Part shown: positions 26,872-35,415 of the stretch, piece by piece
Numbering within the stretch: the stretch's first letter is position 1
Layout: each line of letters starts with the position of its first letter
Assembly: GCA_019638355.1 (NCBI GenBank)
Contig: JAHBTY010000001.1
Coordinates: 372,001 to 436,000 of the forward strand
Direction of reading: 5' to 3'
DNA: 64,000 bases
From: Cyclobacteriaceae bacterium
Lineage (GTDB): Bacteria > Bacteroidota > Bacteroidia > Cytophagales > Cyclobacteriaceae
The notes under the pieces: generated by a model
Databases searched by the model: none
Seen by the model: only the letters and a program-made list of their open reading frames with translations
What the model was told of the DNA's origin: nothing
Position numbers and translations under genes: made by a program

Positions 26872-27462
26872 ATGAATTTTAATGTAGAAGAATTAAATCA
26901 ACTGATACGTTTTCGCAGATCGGTTTACCCGAAAGATTACTCAGGAGAAATTGTGCCAGAACACGTCATTAACCAGATGTTGGAGAATGCCAATTGGGCA
27001 CCTAACCATAAACTTACCGAACCGTGGCGCTTTGTTGTGTTTAGTGGCGAAGGCCTGAAGAAACTGGCTGCATTTCAAAGCGAGTGTTACAAACAAGTTA
27101 CCGAAGCAAACGGTACATTTCAACCAGATCGGTATCAATCGCTGCAAAGCAAGCCCATGGAATCATCGCATATTATAGCCATTGGTATGAAACGCGATGC
27201 AGCCAAACGTTTGCCCGAGTGGGAAGAACTAGGGGCTGTGTTTTGTGCTGTGCAGAATATGTATTTAACTGCTGCTGCTTACGGTGCCGGTTGCTACCTG
27301 GGCACCGGAGGCATTACCAACTTTGAACAAGCCAAACCTTTTTTTGGATTAGGAACCGATGATAAACTGTGTGGCTTTCTGCATGTAGGTATGCCAAAAG
27401 GTGCAGTGCCCGATGGAAGACGTAAACCTGTTGCCGATAAAATTATCTGGGTGAAGGATTAA
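26872..27462 (+). CDS. Nitroreductase family protein
   Basis: A 196-residue FMN-dependent oxidoreductase of the nitroreductase superfamily. The opening FNVEELNQLIRFRRSVYPKDY gives the FMN-phosphate-binding RRS, followed by NANWAPNHKLTEPWRFVV and the LGAVFCAVQNMYLTAAAYGAG stretch that is typical of the fold, with the glycine-rich GTGGITN near the C-terminus. It should reduce quinones, nitroaromatics or similar with NAD(P)H; the substrate is not predictable. Complete, no signal peptide. It is divergent from the lipoprotein gene and precedes the propeller lipoprotein by 28 bp. Confidence 0.9.
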   Translation: MNFNVEELNQLIRFRRSVYPKDYSGEIVPEHVINQMLENANWAPNHKLTEPWRFVVFSGEGLKKLAAFQSECYKQVTEANGTFQPDRYQSLQSKPMESSHIIAIGMKRDAAKRLPEWEELGAVFCAVQNMYLTAAAYGAGCYLGTGGITNFEQAKPFFGLGTDDKLCGFLHVGMPKGAVPDGRRKPVADKIIWVKD

Positions 27463-27490
27463 ATTGTACCTTGAAAAAACTTCGCACAAA

Positions 27491-28852
27491 ATGAAACTCC
27501 AAAACTCAATTCGAAGTGCTTCCCCTCTCCCTCGCTTCACCGGAGGTGAGGCATTACTCGCGCTTCTTATAACTTCGCTATTCGCATTTAATGCTTGTAC
27601 TACTGGAGTTCCTGAAAACAACCCACCCACCTTCACCGTCACCAAAACTGATAAGTTTTTATTCAACTCGTTCGTGGATTGCAACATGGCCGAGGTTTGG
27701 GTGGGCGATACGTTCCGCATTTTTCCGGGTAAGTATGGTGAAGATACCTTGTGGGGTTATTCTGATAACCTGCGTTTTGGTAATGGTGCGAATGCCGATG
27801 AAGCGTTTGCCAACAAGTTTGAAGATTTAATTATGCCCAACATGCCGAAGAATGTAAAGCCAACCGAAGAAGGCTTACACGGTGCGGTGTGGTTTGAAAC
27901 GGTTTATCAGGATAAAAATGATGCCAGCGGAAAAACATTATATGCAGTTTATCACAACGAAAACTATCCGCAGAATTTTCCTTACAATGAACAAACCGGA
28001 CAAGGCTATATTTATAAATACTGGCCGCAAGGATTAACCGGAGTTACATCGCCAGCAGCCGTGTGTCGAATTGGTATAATGAAATCTACTGATGGCGGTT
28101 ATAGCTGGGATAATCGCGGAATCTTTATTGAAGATTTACAACCGCGTATGATTTTAAAACCACACAACACCTCCAATACATTTGCAGGTGGTGTGGGCGA
28201 TCCTTCGGCAGTAGCCAGTGGCGAGTACCTGTATTTATTTTATGGCGAATACGGTTATCCCGGAGTATATGACTCGGCTGCATACGATCCTGTCAAAGAA
28301 TGGAGTGGCCAATGTATAAGTGTGGCGCGCATTAAACTTTCTGATTTGGATAATCCGGTTGGTAAAGCCAGGCGGTGGGATGGAAGTGGATTTAATGTTT
28401 TGCCCGATGGAGTAGGTACGCCCGTTAAGTCGTTGCAGATTCCGATGGAAGAAGGCGGTGGCCCGGCATCGGCTCCTGATAAAATGTTTCATTGGGGCCC
28501 ATCGGTAAGTTGGAATACGTATTTGAATTGCTGGGTTATGATGATGGGGCGTGTGGAAAGTTCATCGTGGAAAGGCAGTGCGATTTATATTTCATTCAAC
28601 TTCAATGAAGATTTAACGGCAGGCGATAATTCACAGCAATGGACTAAACCACAACAAGTGTTGGATATTCCGGAACACACACTTTGGTATCCTTCTTTGC
28701 AACCCATGAACACACCCGAAGACATTGAAAACAAATACACATGTGTGCGATTAGGCAAACGCGCCCGCTTGTTCTTTAAAGATATGTTTACCAACGAAGC
28801 CGGGTTTCAGAGTGAGTATAAGTCTGAGTATATAATAGAGTTTGAAAAATAA
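27491..28852 (+). CDS. Lipoprotein with DUF4185/GH43-like propeller features, unknown function
   Basis: A 453-residue exported protein. I start at the ATG at 27491 rather than the TTG 27 bases upstream. The N-terminal stretch is unusual: after MKLQNSIRS comes a peptide encoded by a repeat-like sequence (27522-27552), and then LLALLITSLFAFNACTTG with a lipobox Cys. The mature protein has blade-like repeats (SYSWDNRG, GVGDPSAV..YLYLFYGEYGYPG, WGPSVSWNTYLNCWVMMMG, SSSWKGSAIYISFN) in the manner of five-bladed sugar-active propellers of the DUF4185 or GH43/GH117 types. No clear catalytic triad can be assigned from sequence alone. The genes on either side give no pathway. Confidence 0.65.
   Translation: MKLQNSIRSASPLPRFTGGEALLALLITSLFAFNACTTGVPENNPPTFTVTKTDKFLFNSFVDCNMAEVWVGDTFRIFPGKYGEDTLWGYSDNLRFGNGANADEAFANKFEDLIMPNMPKNVKPTEEGLHGAVWFETVYQDKNDASGKTLYAVYHNENYPQNFPYNEQTGQGYIYKYWPQGLTGVTSPAAVCRIGIMKSTDGGYSWDNRGIFIEDLQPRMILKPHNTSNTFAGGVGDPSAVASGEYLYLFYGEYGYPGVYDSAAYDPVKEWSGQCISVARIKLSDLDNPVGKARRWDGSGFNVLPDGVGTPVKSLQIPMEEGGGPASAPDKMFHWGPSVSWNTYLNCWVMMMGRVESSSWKGSAIYISFNFNEDLTAGDNSQQWTKPQQVLDIPEHTLWYPSLQPMNTPEDIENKYTCVRLGKRARLFFKDMFTNEAGFQSEYKSEYIIEFEK
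27522..27552 (+). repeat. REP-like element embedded in a lipoprotein signal peptide
   Basis: CCCCTCTCCCTCGC...GGAGGTGAGGC, inside the N-terminal coding part of the propeller lipoprotein, resembles two non-coding copies in the window (28864-28880 in the spacer before the dehydratase, and 46369-46401 on the reverse strand in a repeat-rich gap). All end in GGTGAGGC. It contributes residues PLPRFTGGEA. Confidence 0.5.
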
Positions 28853-28863
28853 ACTTAAATGAT

Positions 28864-28880
28864 CTCACCGGGGGTGAGGC
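28864..28880. repeat. REP-like palindrome CTCACC-GGG-GGTGAGGC
   Basis: CTCACC and GGTGAG are exact inverted arms around GGG, followed by GC. The element lies immediately after the propeller lipoprotein stop and overlaps the first codons of the longer possible frame of the dehydratase. It shares GGTGAGGC with the copies at 27522-27552 and 46369-46401. Confidence 0.5.
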
Positions 28881-28885
28881 AACCT

Positions 28886-29836
28886 ATGAGCATAGATCGT
28901 TACAGTATTGAACAAGCGCATGAACGTATTAAACCGTACATTCATCGCACACCGGTGTTAACTTCAAAAAGTATTAATGAAGCAACCGGCTGCCACGTTT
29001 ACCTGAAGTGCGAAAATTTTCAGAAGATAGGGGCCTTTAAAGCCCGGGGCGCCATGAACGCAGCATTATCATTAGATGCTGAACAACGTGCGCTGGGTTT
29101 GGCCACGCACTCATCGGGTAATCATGCGCAGGCATTGGCGCGCGCTGCAAAAATTCTGAATACCAAATCGTACATCGTAATGCCGCGCACAGCCCCCGAA
29201 ATAAAGAAACGCGGAGTGCGTGGGTATGGTGGCGAAATTTTTGAATGTGAACCCACGTTGCAATCACGCGAAGCAACATTAAAAGAAGTAATAAAGAAGA
29301 CGGGCGCAACGGAAATCCATCCGTTTAATAATTACGATGTAATAGAAGGCCAGGCTACTGCCGCCAAAGAATTGTTTGCCGATGTACGCGAGCTGGATGT
29401 GATTATGGCGCCAGTTGGTGGAGGTGGTTTACTAAGCGGAACCGCATTAGCTGCAAAATATTTTTCGCCTGACACAAAAGTAATTGCGGGAGAACCAGCT
29501 GGATCGGATGATGCCTATCGCTCTATGCAAAGCGGAAAGATAGAACAAGCACAATCACAAACCATAGCCGATGGTTTGCTTACTACGTTGGGCGACAAAA
29601 CCTTTCCAATCATTCAAAAACACGTAAGTGAAATCATTACCGCTACCGATGCTGAAATTATTGCAGCCATGCGATTGGTGTGGGAACGGGTTAAAATTAT
29701 TATCGAGCCATCATGCGCAGTACCATTGGCTGCATTAATAAAAGAGAAAGACCGGTTTAAAGGTCAGCGGGTAGGGATTATTCTTTCAGGGGGGAATGTG
29801 GATTTGGAGAAGGTGTTGGGGTTGATGGTGCAATAA
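28886..29836 (+). CDS. Threonine/serine dehydratase (PLP fold II; serine-racemase-like)
   Basis: A 316-residue pyridoxal-phosphate enzyme. The Schiff-base lysine is in the GAFKARGA motif (K52), the phosphate cup in SSGNHAQALA, and a glycine-rich loop GGGGLLSG follows. Members of this branch deaminate threonine or serine to the 2-keto acid, or racemise serine. No C-terminal ACT domain is present, so this is a catabolic or racemising type and not the isoleucine-feedback biosynthetic enzyme. I start at 28886 (MSIDRYSIEQ); the ATG at 28859 would add nine residues encoded by the palindromic repeat. Confidence 0.9.
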   Translation: MSIDRYSIEQAHERIKPYIHRTPVLTSKSINEATGCHVYLKCENFQKIGAFKARGAMNAALSLDAEQRALGLATHSSGNHAQALARAAKILNTKSYIVMPRTAPEIKKRGVRGYGGEIFECEPTLQSREATLKEVIKKTGATEIHPFNNYDVIEGQATAAKELFADVRELDVIMAPVGGGGLLSGTALAAKYFSPDTKVIAGEPAGSDDAYRSMQSGKIEQAQSQTIADGLLTTLGDKTFPIIQKHVSEIITATDAEIIAAMRLVWERVKIIIEPSCAVPLAALIKEKDRFKGQRVGIILSGGNVDLEKVLGLMVQ

Positions 29837-29936
29837 GTAGTTATTTGGCGAACGTTCTCTTCCTTGAAGTGTACAGGTATTTTTAATCCTTTGAAATAAC
29901 CTGCACGCCAGTGCGTTCATATTCAAACCTAACTCT

Positions 29937-32432
29937 ATGAAAGTATTTTGCTTGTTGCTGGTAGCTACTTTTTTTATAAGTACAGGATTCAGCCAAACAA
30001 ATTCTATAATTCAGAATTTTTCGGTTTATCCGGTAAGAAGTATTCAAGCTTCTGATGAGGATTTTTCAGATCTACAGTTTCTAAAGGAAGTTCTAAAAGA
30101 AAAACGCATTGTATTGTTGGGCGAGCAATCGCATGGTGATGGCGCCACCTTCGAAGCAAAAGTAAGACTCATCAAATTTCTACATCAGGAAATGGGCTTT
30201 GATATGCTCAGCTTTGAAAGTGATTTGCTGGACGGTTATCGGGCTTGGCAACAAGTAAGAGATACCAATTACAAAGAGAGTCCACTTAGAGAAAGTATTT
30301 ATTCTATCTGGTCAGAAAGCAAAGAGGGCGAGGCATTAATAAAATATGTACACGAACAGACGTCAACCAATAAACCACTTATAGTTACGGGTTTTGATTG
30401 TCAGGGCAGTACACTCTTGCCAGATGGATTGTTGGCTGAAATAAAAGAGACAATAGGAAATCTTACTCTTTCGGAGGAAGAAGTGGCTTCAATAGAACAA
30501 GTACAAGAGGCGGGGGCCGAATTCCTTGTCGACAATGAAGCAGACTCCGTGCTATTTTTTACAGCGATTAAAAAAGTATCAGCATCGCTTAAAAAATCTT
30601 TAGTGGCTGATAGCACTATGCTAAAATCAATATTACAACAATCATTAGCGGGCTGGGTGCAAATGATCCAGTGGCAGATAGATAAGCTTCGCGAACGTGA
30701 TGTAAAAGTTCAAAACCCGCGCGACTTACAAATGGCACTTAATCTCATCTATCTAACAAAACTATATCCCAACAAAAAAATTATTGCGTGGGGAGCATCG
30801 TATCATTTTGCCAATGAGATAGAGCGCTGGGAAAACACATTGCTTACAAAACAATTCATCAAAAGGATGGACAGCCTTCAACATAGCCACGAACCTACTG
30901 ATTTAAATGAAAGCCTGAATGGAGCTGTGCCTATGGGTAGGATACTTAAGAAGCATTTTGGCGAATCGCTTTATAGCTTGGCATTTTCTTCGTTTGACGG
31001 AGCGTTTGGAATGCTAGGATTTAACCCTGTTTCGTTGGGAGCAGTTCAGCCTCCGCAAGGAAGTATTGAACAAGCGTTGGTGGCCGGCAACCAGCCGCTC
31101 GCACTCGTCAACTACAATGCAAAAACAAATCAAAAATTTTATTCTTCGGCCTTGGGCAATCTGCCTATGTATGCGCCATGGCAATTTATTTTTGATGGAT
31201 TATTTTTCATCAAAACATCATATCCACCTTCCTTTCCTGAGCACGAGGTAAGTCAAACAAAAGAGGCCATTGAAAAAGTAACAGTTTATACCACTACAGG
31301 AAGTGCTCGCCTGATTGATGCGGTAACAAAAAAAGGAATAGAGTATGCAAACATTTCATTGGTAAATACAACCAAAGGTGTGGCTACTAATGCTGCAGGT
31401 GAATTTACTTTTATAATGCCGGGCGCAAAGCCTACCGATCTTGTTGTTCTTTCTTCTATTGGCTATGAAACCGATACGCTTTCTGTTCGTGAGCTAACTA
31501 GCCGAAAAGAGTTTTTGCTCAACCCTAAAACGTATCTGTTGGCTGAAATGGAGATCAGATCAAAGCCACTTTCCGCACGCGAAATTATTAAACAGGCCGA
31601 AAAGAAGATAAAGGACAACTACATACAACAACCGCACGAACAGGAATTTTTTTATCGTGTAAGTGACTACAAAGAAGACTCTGTTCTATCTAATGAGGAA
31701 GCGGCCGTACTGGTGTACGATCCGGTAGGATATAAATCTACAGGTAACGTAAGCAAACGCATGAAGGGAAAAATTCTACAGTTCAGGAATACTACCGATA
31801 ATAGCGATAAGGATATCTGGTCGGGTGTGGGTTCACTCTGGAAAATTTACACACATGATGTCGTTTTAGACAAAGATAATGTATTGCATCGTTCTGGTTT
31901 TTACGACCTCACCCTGATAGGCATTGCTGCATACGAAAACAAGCGAGTGTATGAAATTGCCTTTACCTGCAAACGGCCGGGAGCTTTTACAACTGGCTTT
32001 GGTTACCCTTCTCCCATCAGCGCAACGGGCAAAATCTATGTTGAAGTAGGTTCATTTGCTGTGTTGAAAGTTGAAACACTTATTTACAGAAGGCCATATC
32101 AAGGCAAGAAAAACCCACACCTTCGGCAAGATCCATACGGCCATCAGTTGGTTCAAACCTATAAAGTGGTAGATGGGAAGTACATGCTAAACTATTCGCG
32201 CCATGTGCATTTTGGAAAATGGCATAACAGTAAAGAAAACTGGTCTTATCGTAGTTTGTCAGTACGAGAGTTGCTTTCAACCGAAGTAAACCTGCAACCG
32301 GTTAGTAGTAGTATGGGATCACTTACGAGTATAAAATCAAGACCTATTGAAAAAGATGTCGATTTCTGGAATCATCACAATACAGTTATACATGATGATG
32401 TTAAGGATTTGCTGAAATTGATTGAAAGGTGA
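29937..32432 (+). CDS. Secreted erythromycin-esterase-like protein fused to carboxypeptidase-regulatory-like domain
   Basis: An 831-residue exported protein with a signal peptide (FCLLLVATFFISTGFS, residues 4-19). Residues about 50-435 follow the erythromycin-esterase/succinoglycan-type fold: VLLGEQSHGDGATFEAKVRLI carries the conserved His and Glu, and IIAWGASYHFA a second His. A carboxypeptidase-regulatory-like beta sandwich at about 465-535 (GVATNAAGEFTFI, DLVVLSSIGYETDTL) follows, and a 290-residue C-terminal part of the kind seen in Bacteroidota outer-membrane DUF5686-like proteins. The catalytic domain is probably a hydrolase; macrolide resistance cannot be inferred. The combination with the sandwich suggests attachment to a cell-surface assembly. 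Confidence 0.8.
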   Translation: MKVFCLLLVATFFISTGFSQTNSIIQNFSVYPVRSIQASDEDFSDLQFLKEVLKEKRIVLLGEQSHGDGATFEAKVRLIKFLHQEMGFDMLSFESDLLDGYRAWQQVRDTNYKESPLRESIYSIWSESKEGEALIKYVHEQTSTNKPLIVTGFDCQGSTLLPDGLLAEIKETIGNLTLSEEEVASIEQVQEAGAEFLVDNEADSVLFFTAIKKVSASLKKSLVADSTMLKSILQQSLAGWVQMIQWQIDKLRERDVKVQNPRDLQMALNLIYLTKLYPNKKIIAWGASYHFANEIERWENTLLTKQFIKRMDSLQHSHEPTDLNESLNGAVPMGRILKKHFGESLYSLAFSSFDGAFGMLGFNPVSLGAVQPPQGSIEQALVAGNQPLALVNYNAKTNQKFYSSALGNLPMYAPWQFIFDGLFFIKTSYPPSFPEHEVSQTKEAIEKVTVYTTTGSARLIDAVTKKGIEYANISLVNTTKGVATNAAGEFTFIMPGAKPTDLVVLSSIGYETDTLSVRELTSRKEFLLNPKTYLLAEMEIRSKPLSAREIIKQAEKKIKDNYIQQPHEQEFFYRVSDYKEDSVLSNEEAAVLVYDPVGYKSTGNVSKRMKGKILQFRNTTDNSDKDIWSGVGSLWKIYTHDVVLDKDNVLHRSGFYDLTLIGIAAYENKRVYEIAFTCKRPGAFTTGFGYPSPISATGKIYVEVGSFAVLKVETLIYRRPYQGKKNPHLRQDPYGHQLVQTYKVVDGKYMLNYSRHVHFGKWHNSKENWSYRSLSVRELLSTEVNLQPVSSSMGSLTSIKSRPIEKDVDFWNHHNTVIHDDVKDLLKLIER

Positions 32433-32539
32433 ACTTATATAAGATGAATTATTATCTCTCAAGTGGAGGAAAATCTTTATTATTCTTTTTCTTCCGAAAG
32501 GATGCCTTGATTGAAGTTTCAACTGCGCTTAAGCGGTAA

Positions 32540-33403
32540 TTATTCTTGAATTACCAACCGGTATCCAAAGCCATGCACATTTAAAATCTGGATGGTGGAA
32601 TCATCTTTTAATTTCTTCCTCAAACGCGAAACAAAAACATCGAGACTGCGACTGATCAGCACGCCATTATCTTGCCACACTTCTTTCATTAAAACTTCGC
32701 GTGCAATAGGCTGGTTAATTTGCTGTGCAAACAATTTAAGCAACTGCGATTCTTTATCAGATAAATCTATTGATGCATTACCAAACTTTAAAATTCTTTT
32801 TGCTTCATAAAATTCATACTTACCAAGTTGCATGGTCGGCACTTCGGGTTCAGGTATGTTTTTCTTTTGCACAAAAGAGCGGCCTACAAAACCAATAACC
32901 ACCAAACTTATAAGTGCTAATCCAAACAAGTAAGAATTGTTTTGTGGTGTATCAGCTTGAAGAAAGGATAAAACAATGGTGTAACATCCTTCGGGCTGTT
33001 CGCGCCCCAGGCAAGGTACTAATGTGGTTTGCTCCAATTTACCAATCTGAAAGCCATACACAATTTCGTTGGTGTTGCAGGCTAATACATTCACCGTATA
33101 ATCCAACCAAACAGGCGTAGCTTCTAAACTTTGTTGCACAATGTTCACCAACGAATCGGGCACAAAGGCAAACGGACTTTGAAACTCGAGGCTATAAATA
33201 GTGCCACTAAGTTGCTTTACTGGTAGCACCCGCGAAGTTGAATCGCCCGCATGCAATAACAACCTGTGGCCCACATTACGCAAGGCAATGGCTATTTCCT
33301 TTTCGGGAAAATTGTTTTGAGGTTGAGTAATAATTGTACCAGCCGAAAGCAGAAAAACACTAATGGCAATTAGCCCTACAACAATCAATGCGCTACGCTT
33401 CAT
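32540..33403 (-). CDS. Membrane-tethered winged-helix transcriptional regulator
   Basis: A 287-residue protein. A hydrophobic N-terminal segment (about 5-25), a periplasmic-type domain (about 26-155, with Cys109, Cys131 and Cys140), a second transmembrane helix (about 157-177) and a C-terminal OmpR/PhoB-type winged helix (about 195-285, RSLDVFVSRLRKKL followed by HGFGYRL). There is no receiver domain, so the usual response-regulator logic does not apply. This resembles ToxR or CadC in principle but the DNA-binding domain is at the C-terminus. The extracellular region should sense a signal and transmit it to DNA. It is divergent from the YceI gene, a candidate target. Confidence 0.85.
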   Translation of the reverse strand: MKRSALIVVGLIAISVFLLSAGTIITQPQNNFPEKEIAIALRNVGHRLLLHAGDSTSRVLPVKQLSGTIYSLEFQSPFAFVPDSLVNIVQQSLEATPVWLDYTVNVLACNTNEIVYGFQIGKLEQTTLVPCLGREQPEGCYTIVLSFLQADTPQNNSYLFGLALISLVVIGFVGRSFVQKKNIPEPEVPTMQLGKYEFYEAKRILKFGNASIDLSDKESQLLKLFAQQINQPIAREVLMKEVWQDNGVLISRSLDVFVSRLRKKLKDDSTIQILNVHGFGYRLVIQE

Positions 33404-33408
33404 ACCTG

Positions 33409-33440
33409 CAAAGGTAGCCGGGTAAAATGGGCCAAAGCAA
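33409..33440 (-). promoter_or_regulatory. Promoter with -7 TACCTTTG for the membrane regulator, giving little or no 5' leader
   Basis: Reverse-strand TTG (33440-33438), 21 bases, then TACCTTTG (33416-33409). The predicted start of transcription is about at the ATG (33403), so the message may be leaderless. Confidence 0.5.
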
Positions 33441-33534
33441 AGATTTACGCCTGTTTAACACTTTTTTACACTTGAAATGGTAAGCCCTGGGAACATGGCC
33501 GTTACGTTTGTTGAAACAAAAACCACAAGTTATT

Positions 33535-34209
33535 ATGAGAGTGATGATGCTATTGTTGATGTGTGTAGGAATTGCACAGGCGCAGTCCAAACCCGGAATT
33601 ATTCCCCTGTCGGAATTTGGTACCAGTTGGTTGTGGAGATCGCAAACGGGCTTAACAAAAGACACAAACTGGGAGTTGAACCAAAAAGAAAGTAAACTGA
33701 TGTGGATGGGAAAACCCATTGTAGGTAGTGGGCACGAAGGAACTATTCAATTTATTTCAGGCTCTATCGTTACTTCCTCTTCCGGGCAAATTACAAAAGG
33801 TGAATTAGTGGTGGATATGAATACGATAAAGAACACCGACATGAAACCCGATGATGGTGGTAAAGACCTGGAAGAGCATTTAAAGAATGATGATTTCTTT
33901 TCGGTGGCAAAATTTCCCCGCGCTAATTTTTCAATTTTGAAAGTAGTGCCCAATGCTACTAACAAAACCACAGGCCAAATTAAAATAACCGGCTTACTCA
34001 CCATTAAAGGAATTACCAATCAGGTAGAGTTTACAGCTACTACAGTCAACGGCAAAGAGAACATTTCAGTAAAAGGCGATCTCGTTATTGATCGTACCAA
34101 ATGGGATATTAACTATCAATCCAAATCCATCTTTAAAAGTTTGAAGGATGGGATTATTTCTGATGAGATTAAGATTTCGGTTGATCTGAAATTTTTTAAA
34201 GGATGCTAA
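33535..34209 (+). CDS. YceI-family lipid-binding protein (first copy)
   Basis: A 224-residue exported protein. The ATG at 33535 gives a short signal peptide (VMMLLLMCVGIAQA). The YceI lipocalin-like domain is recognised by WELNQKESKLMWMGKPIVGSGHEGTIQFISGS, then DMNTIKNTD, DDFFSVAKFPRANFSI and GLLTIKGITNQVEF. YceI proteins bind isoprenoid or quinone-like lipids in the periplasm. A second YceI gene occurs at 61057. The 3' end overlaps the WD40 gene by 7 bp, so the two are cotranscribed. The gene is divergent from the membrane regulator. Confidence 0.9.
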   Translation: MRVMMLLLMCVGIAQAQSKPGIIPLSEFGTSWLWRSQTGLTKDTNWELNQKESKLMWMGKPIVGSGHEGTIQFISGSIVTSSSGQITKGELVVDMNTIKNTDMKPDDGGKDLEEHLKNDDFFSVAKFPRANFSILKVVPNATNKTTGQIKITGLLTIKGITNQVEFTATTVNGKENISVKGDLVIDRTKWDINYQSKSIFKSLKDGIISDEIKISVDLKFFKGC

Positions 34210-35162
34210 GGTTGTTTCTATTTTACATTTTTGGAATAAGCCCAGGTCTTTGTCAAAACCTGATTCCAATTTCAGATAAAGCCTATCTCCAAACACCAAA
34301 AGGCCAATGGACATTGGATTGGAATGCAAATGATTTATTAGCATCAGGAGGTGATGATAGCCTGGTAAGGATTTATAATGCAATTAACCTTAAATTGATA
34401 AAGGTTTACAAAACGAATGGAATGATCAGGCAAGTACGATGGCATCCGAACGAAGCCTTATTATTAGTTTCGGGCGTAACAATTAGCGTTTTAAATCTTG
34501 TAACAAATAAATCCATTCCACTACAAAATGTGAAGTACGGTGCGCGTGCCATTGATTGGAGTTATGACGGAGAACACATAGCTGCTGCTGATGGGAACGG
34601 TACAGTGCATATATGGAATAGGGAAGGTTTTAAAGAAAATATACTCCTGGGGAATGATCAAAAAAGTTACCTGTCGTTGGACTGGCATCCGCATCAAAAT
34701 TTGATATTAACCGGTGGTGAGGATATCCGAATTTTTAAGATCGAAACGGGTCTGCAAAAGGCAATAAAGCATAGGACAGAAGCTACCGGTGTGTTGGTGG
34801 TTAGGTGGCATCCTTCCGGAAAATTTTTTGTAATTGGTGATTATGGGCATCATGATGAAGGCATTGAATCATTGATCCAATTTTGGAGTCCTGAAGGTAA
34901 TCTGCTAAAAACAATTCGCGCCAGCAAAAAAGAATACAGAACATTAGCCTGGAGTTATGATGGCAAACTACTCGCAACCTCAGGTGATGCATTGCGCATC
35001 TGGAATGAAAGCGGTGAATTAATCTTTGAAGATAAATCGGGCACTAGTAATGATATTTGGGGTATGGCCTGGAATAGGATCAATACTAAATTGGCCTGCA
35101 TTGATTTTGATGGTAATCTTAAAATCTGGTCTGCCAAGAATTGGAAGCTGGTTAACCAATAA
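34203..35162 (+). CDS. Exported WD40-repeat protein
   Basis: A 319-residue protein with a short hydrophobic N-terminus (LRLFLFYIFGISPGLC) and about seven WD40 blades, several with recognisable closing residues: VRIYNA, VHIWNR, LRIWNE and LKIWSA. A single beta propeller of this size is a protein-interaction scaffold. It starts inside the 3' end of the YceI gene, showing translational coupling, so the YceI lipid-binding protein and the propeller probably work in the same periplasmic process. Tandem terminators follow it. Confidence 0.85.
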   Translation: MLRLFLFYIFGISPGLCQNLIPISDKAYLQTPKGQWTLDWNANDLLASGGDDSLVRIYNAINLKLIKVYKTNGMIRQVRWHPNEALLLVSGVTISVLNLVTNKSIPLQNVKYGARAIDWSYDGEHIAAADGNGTVHIWNREGFKENILLGNDQKSYLSLDWHPHQNLILTGGEDIRIFKIETGLQKAIKHRTEATGVLVVRWHPSGKFFVIGDYGHHDEGIESLIQFWSPEGNLLKTIRASKKEYRTLAWSYDGKLLATSGDALRIWNESGELIFEDKSGTSNDIWGMAWNRINTKLACIDFDGNLKIWSAKNWKLVNQ

Positions 35163-35218
35163 TGGTTTAAAGCACAAATATTGAGATTAATAATTGATGG
35201 ATTAATTTTTTTGAAGAG

Positions 35219-35246
35219 AGGCTGTCTCAAGAGGGCAGCCTTTTTT
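35219..35246 (+). terminator. Terminator after the WD40 gene
   Basis: AGGCTGTC (35219-35226) pairs with GGCAGCCT (35234-35241, including one G-T pair) and is followed by TTTTTT. Confidence 0.85.
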
Positions 35247-35256
35247 GATTTTGGTG

Positions 35257-35297
35257 AAAAAAAGAGCCATCTCTACTTTTGAGGCGGCCTCTTTTTT
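35257..35297 (+). terminator. Second tandem terminator
   Basis: A-rich arm AAAAAAAGAGCC (35257-35268) pairs with GGCCTCTTTTTT (35286-35297) with one bulge, ending in a T-run. Two terminators in a row before the 7TM-DISM gene suggest tight insulation of that gene's promoter. Confidence 0.65.
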
Positions 35298-35415
35298 AAC
35301 GCACTTAAATATATACCCGTAAACCTAATAGCTGCTCCTCGTTTGTATTTGGTTGGATTCTCTCACTTTCATTTATTTATGTGAATTAACTTATCTTTAT
35401 TTGATATAAGTATTT

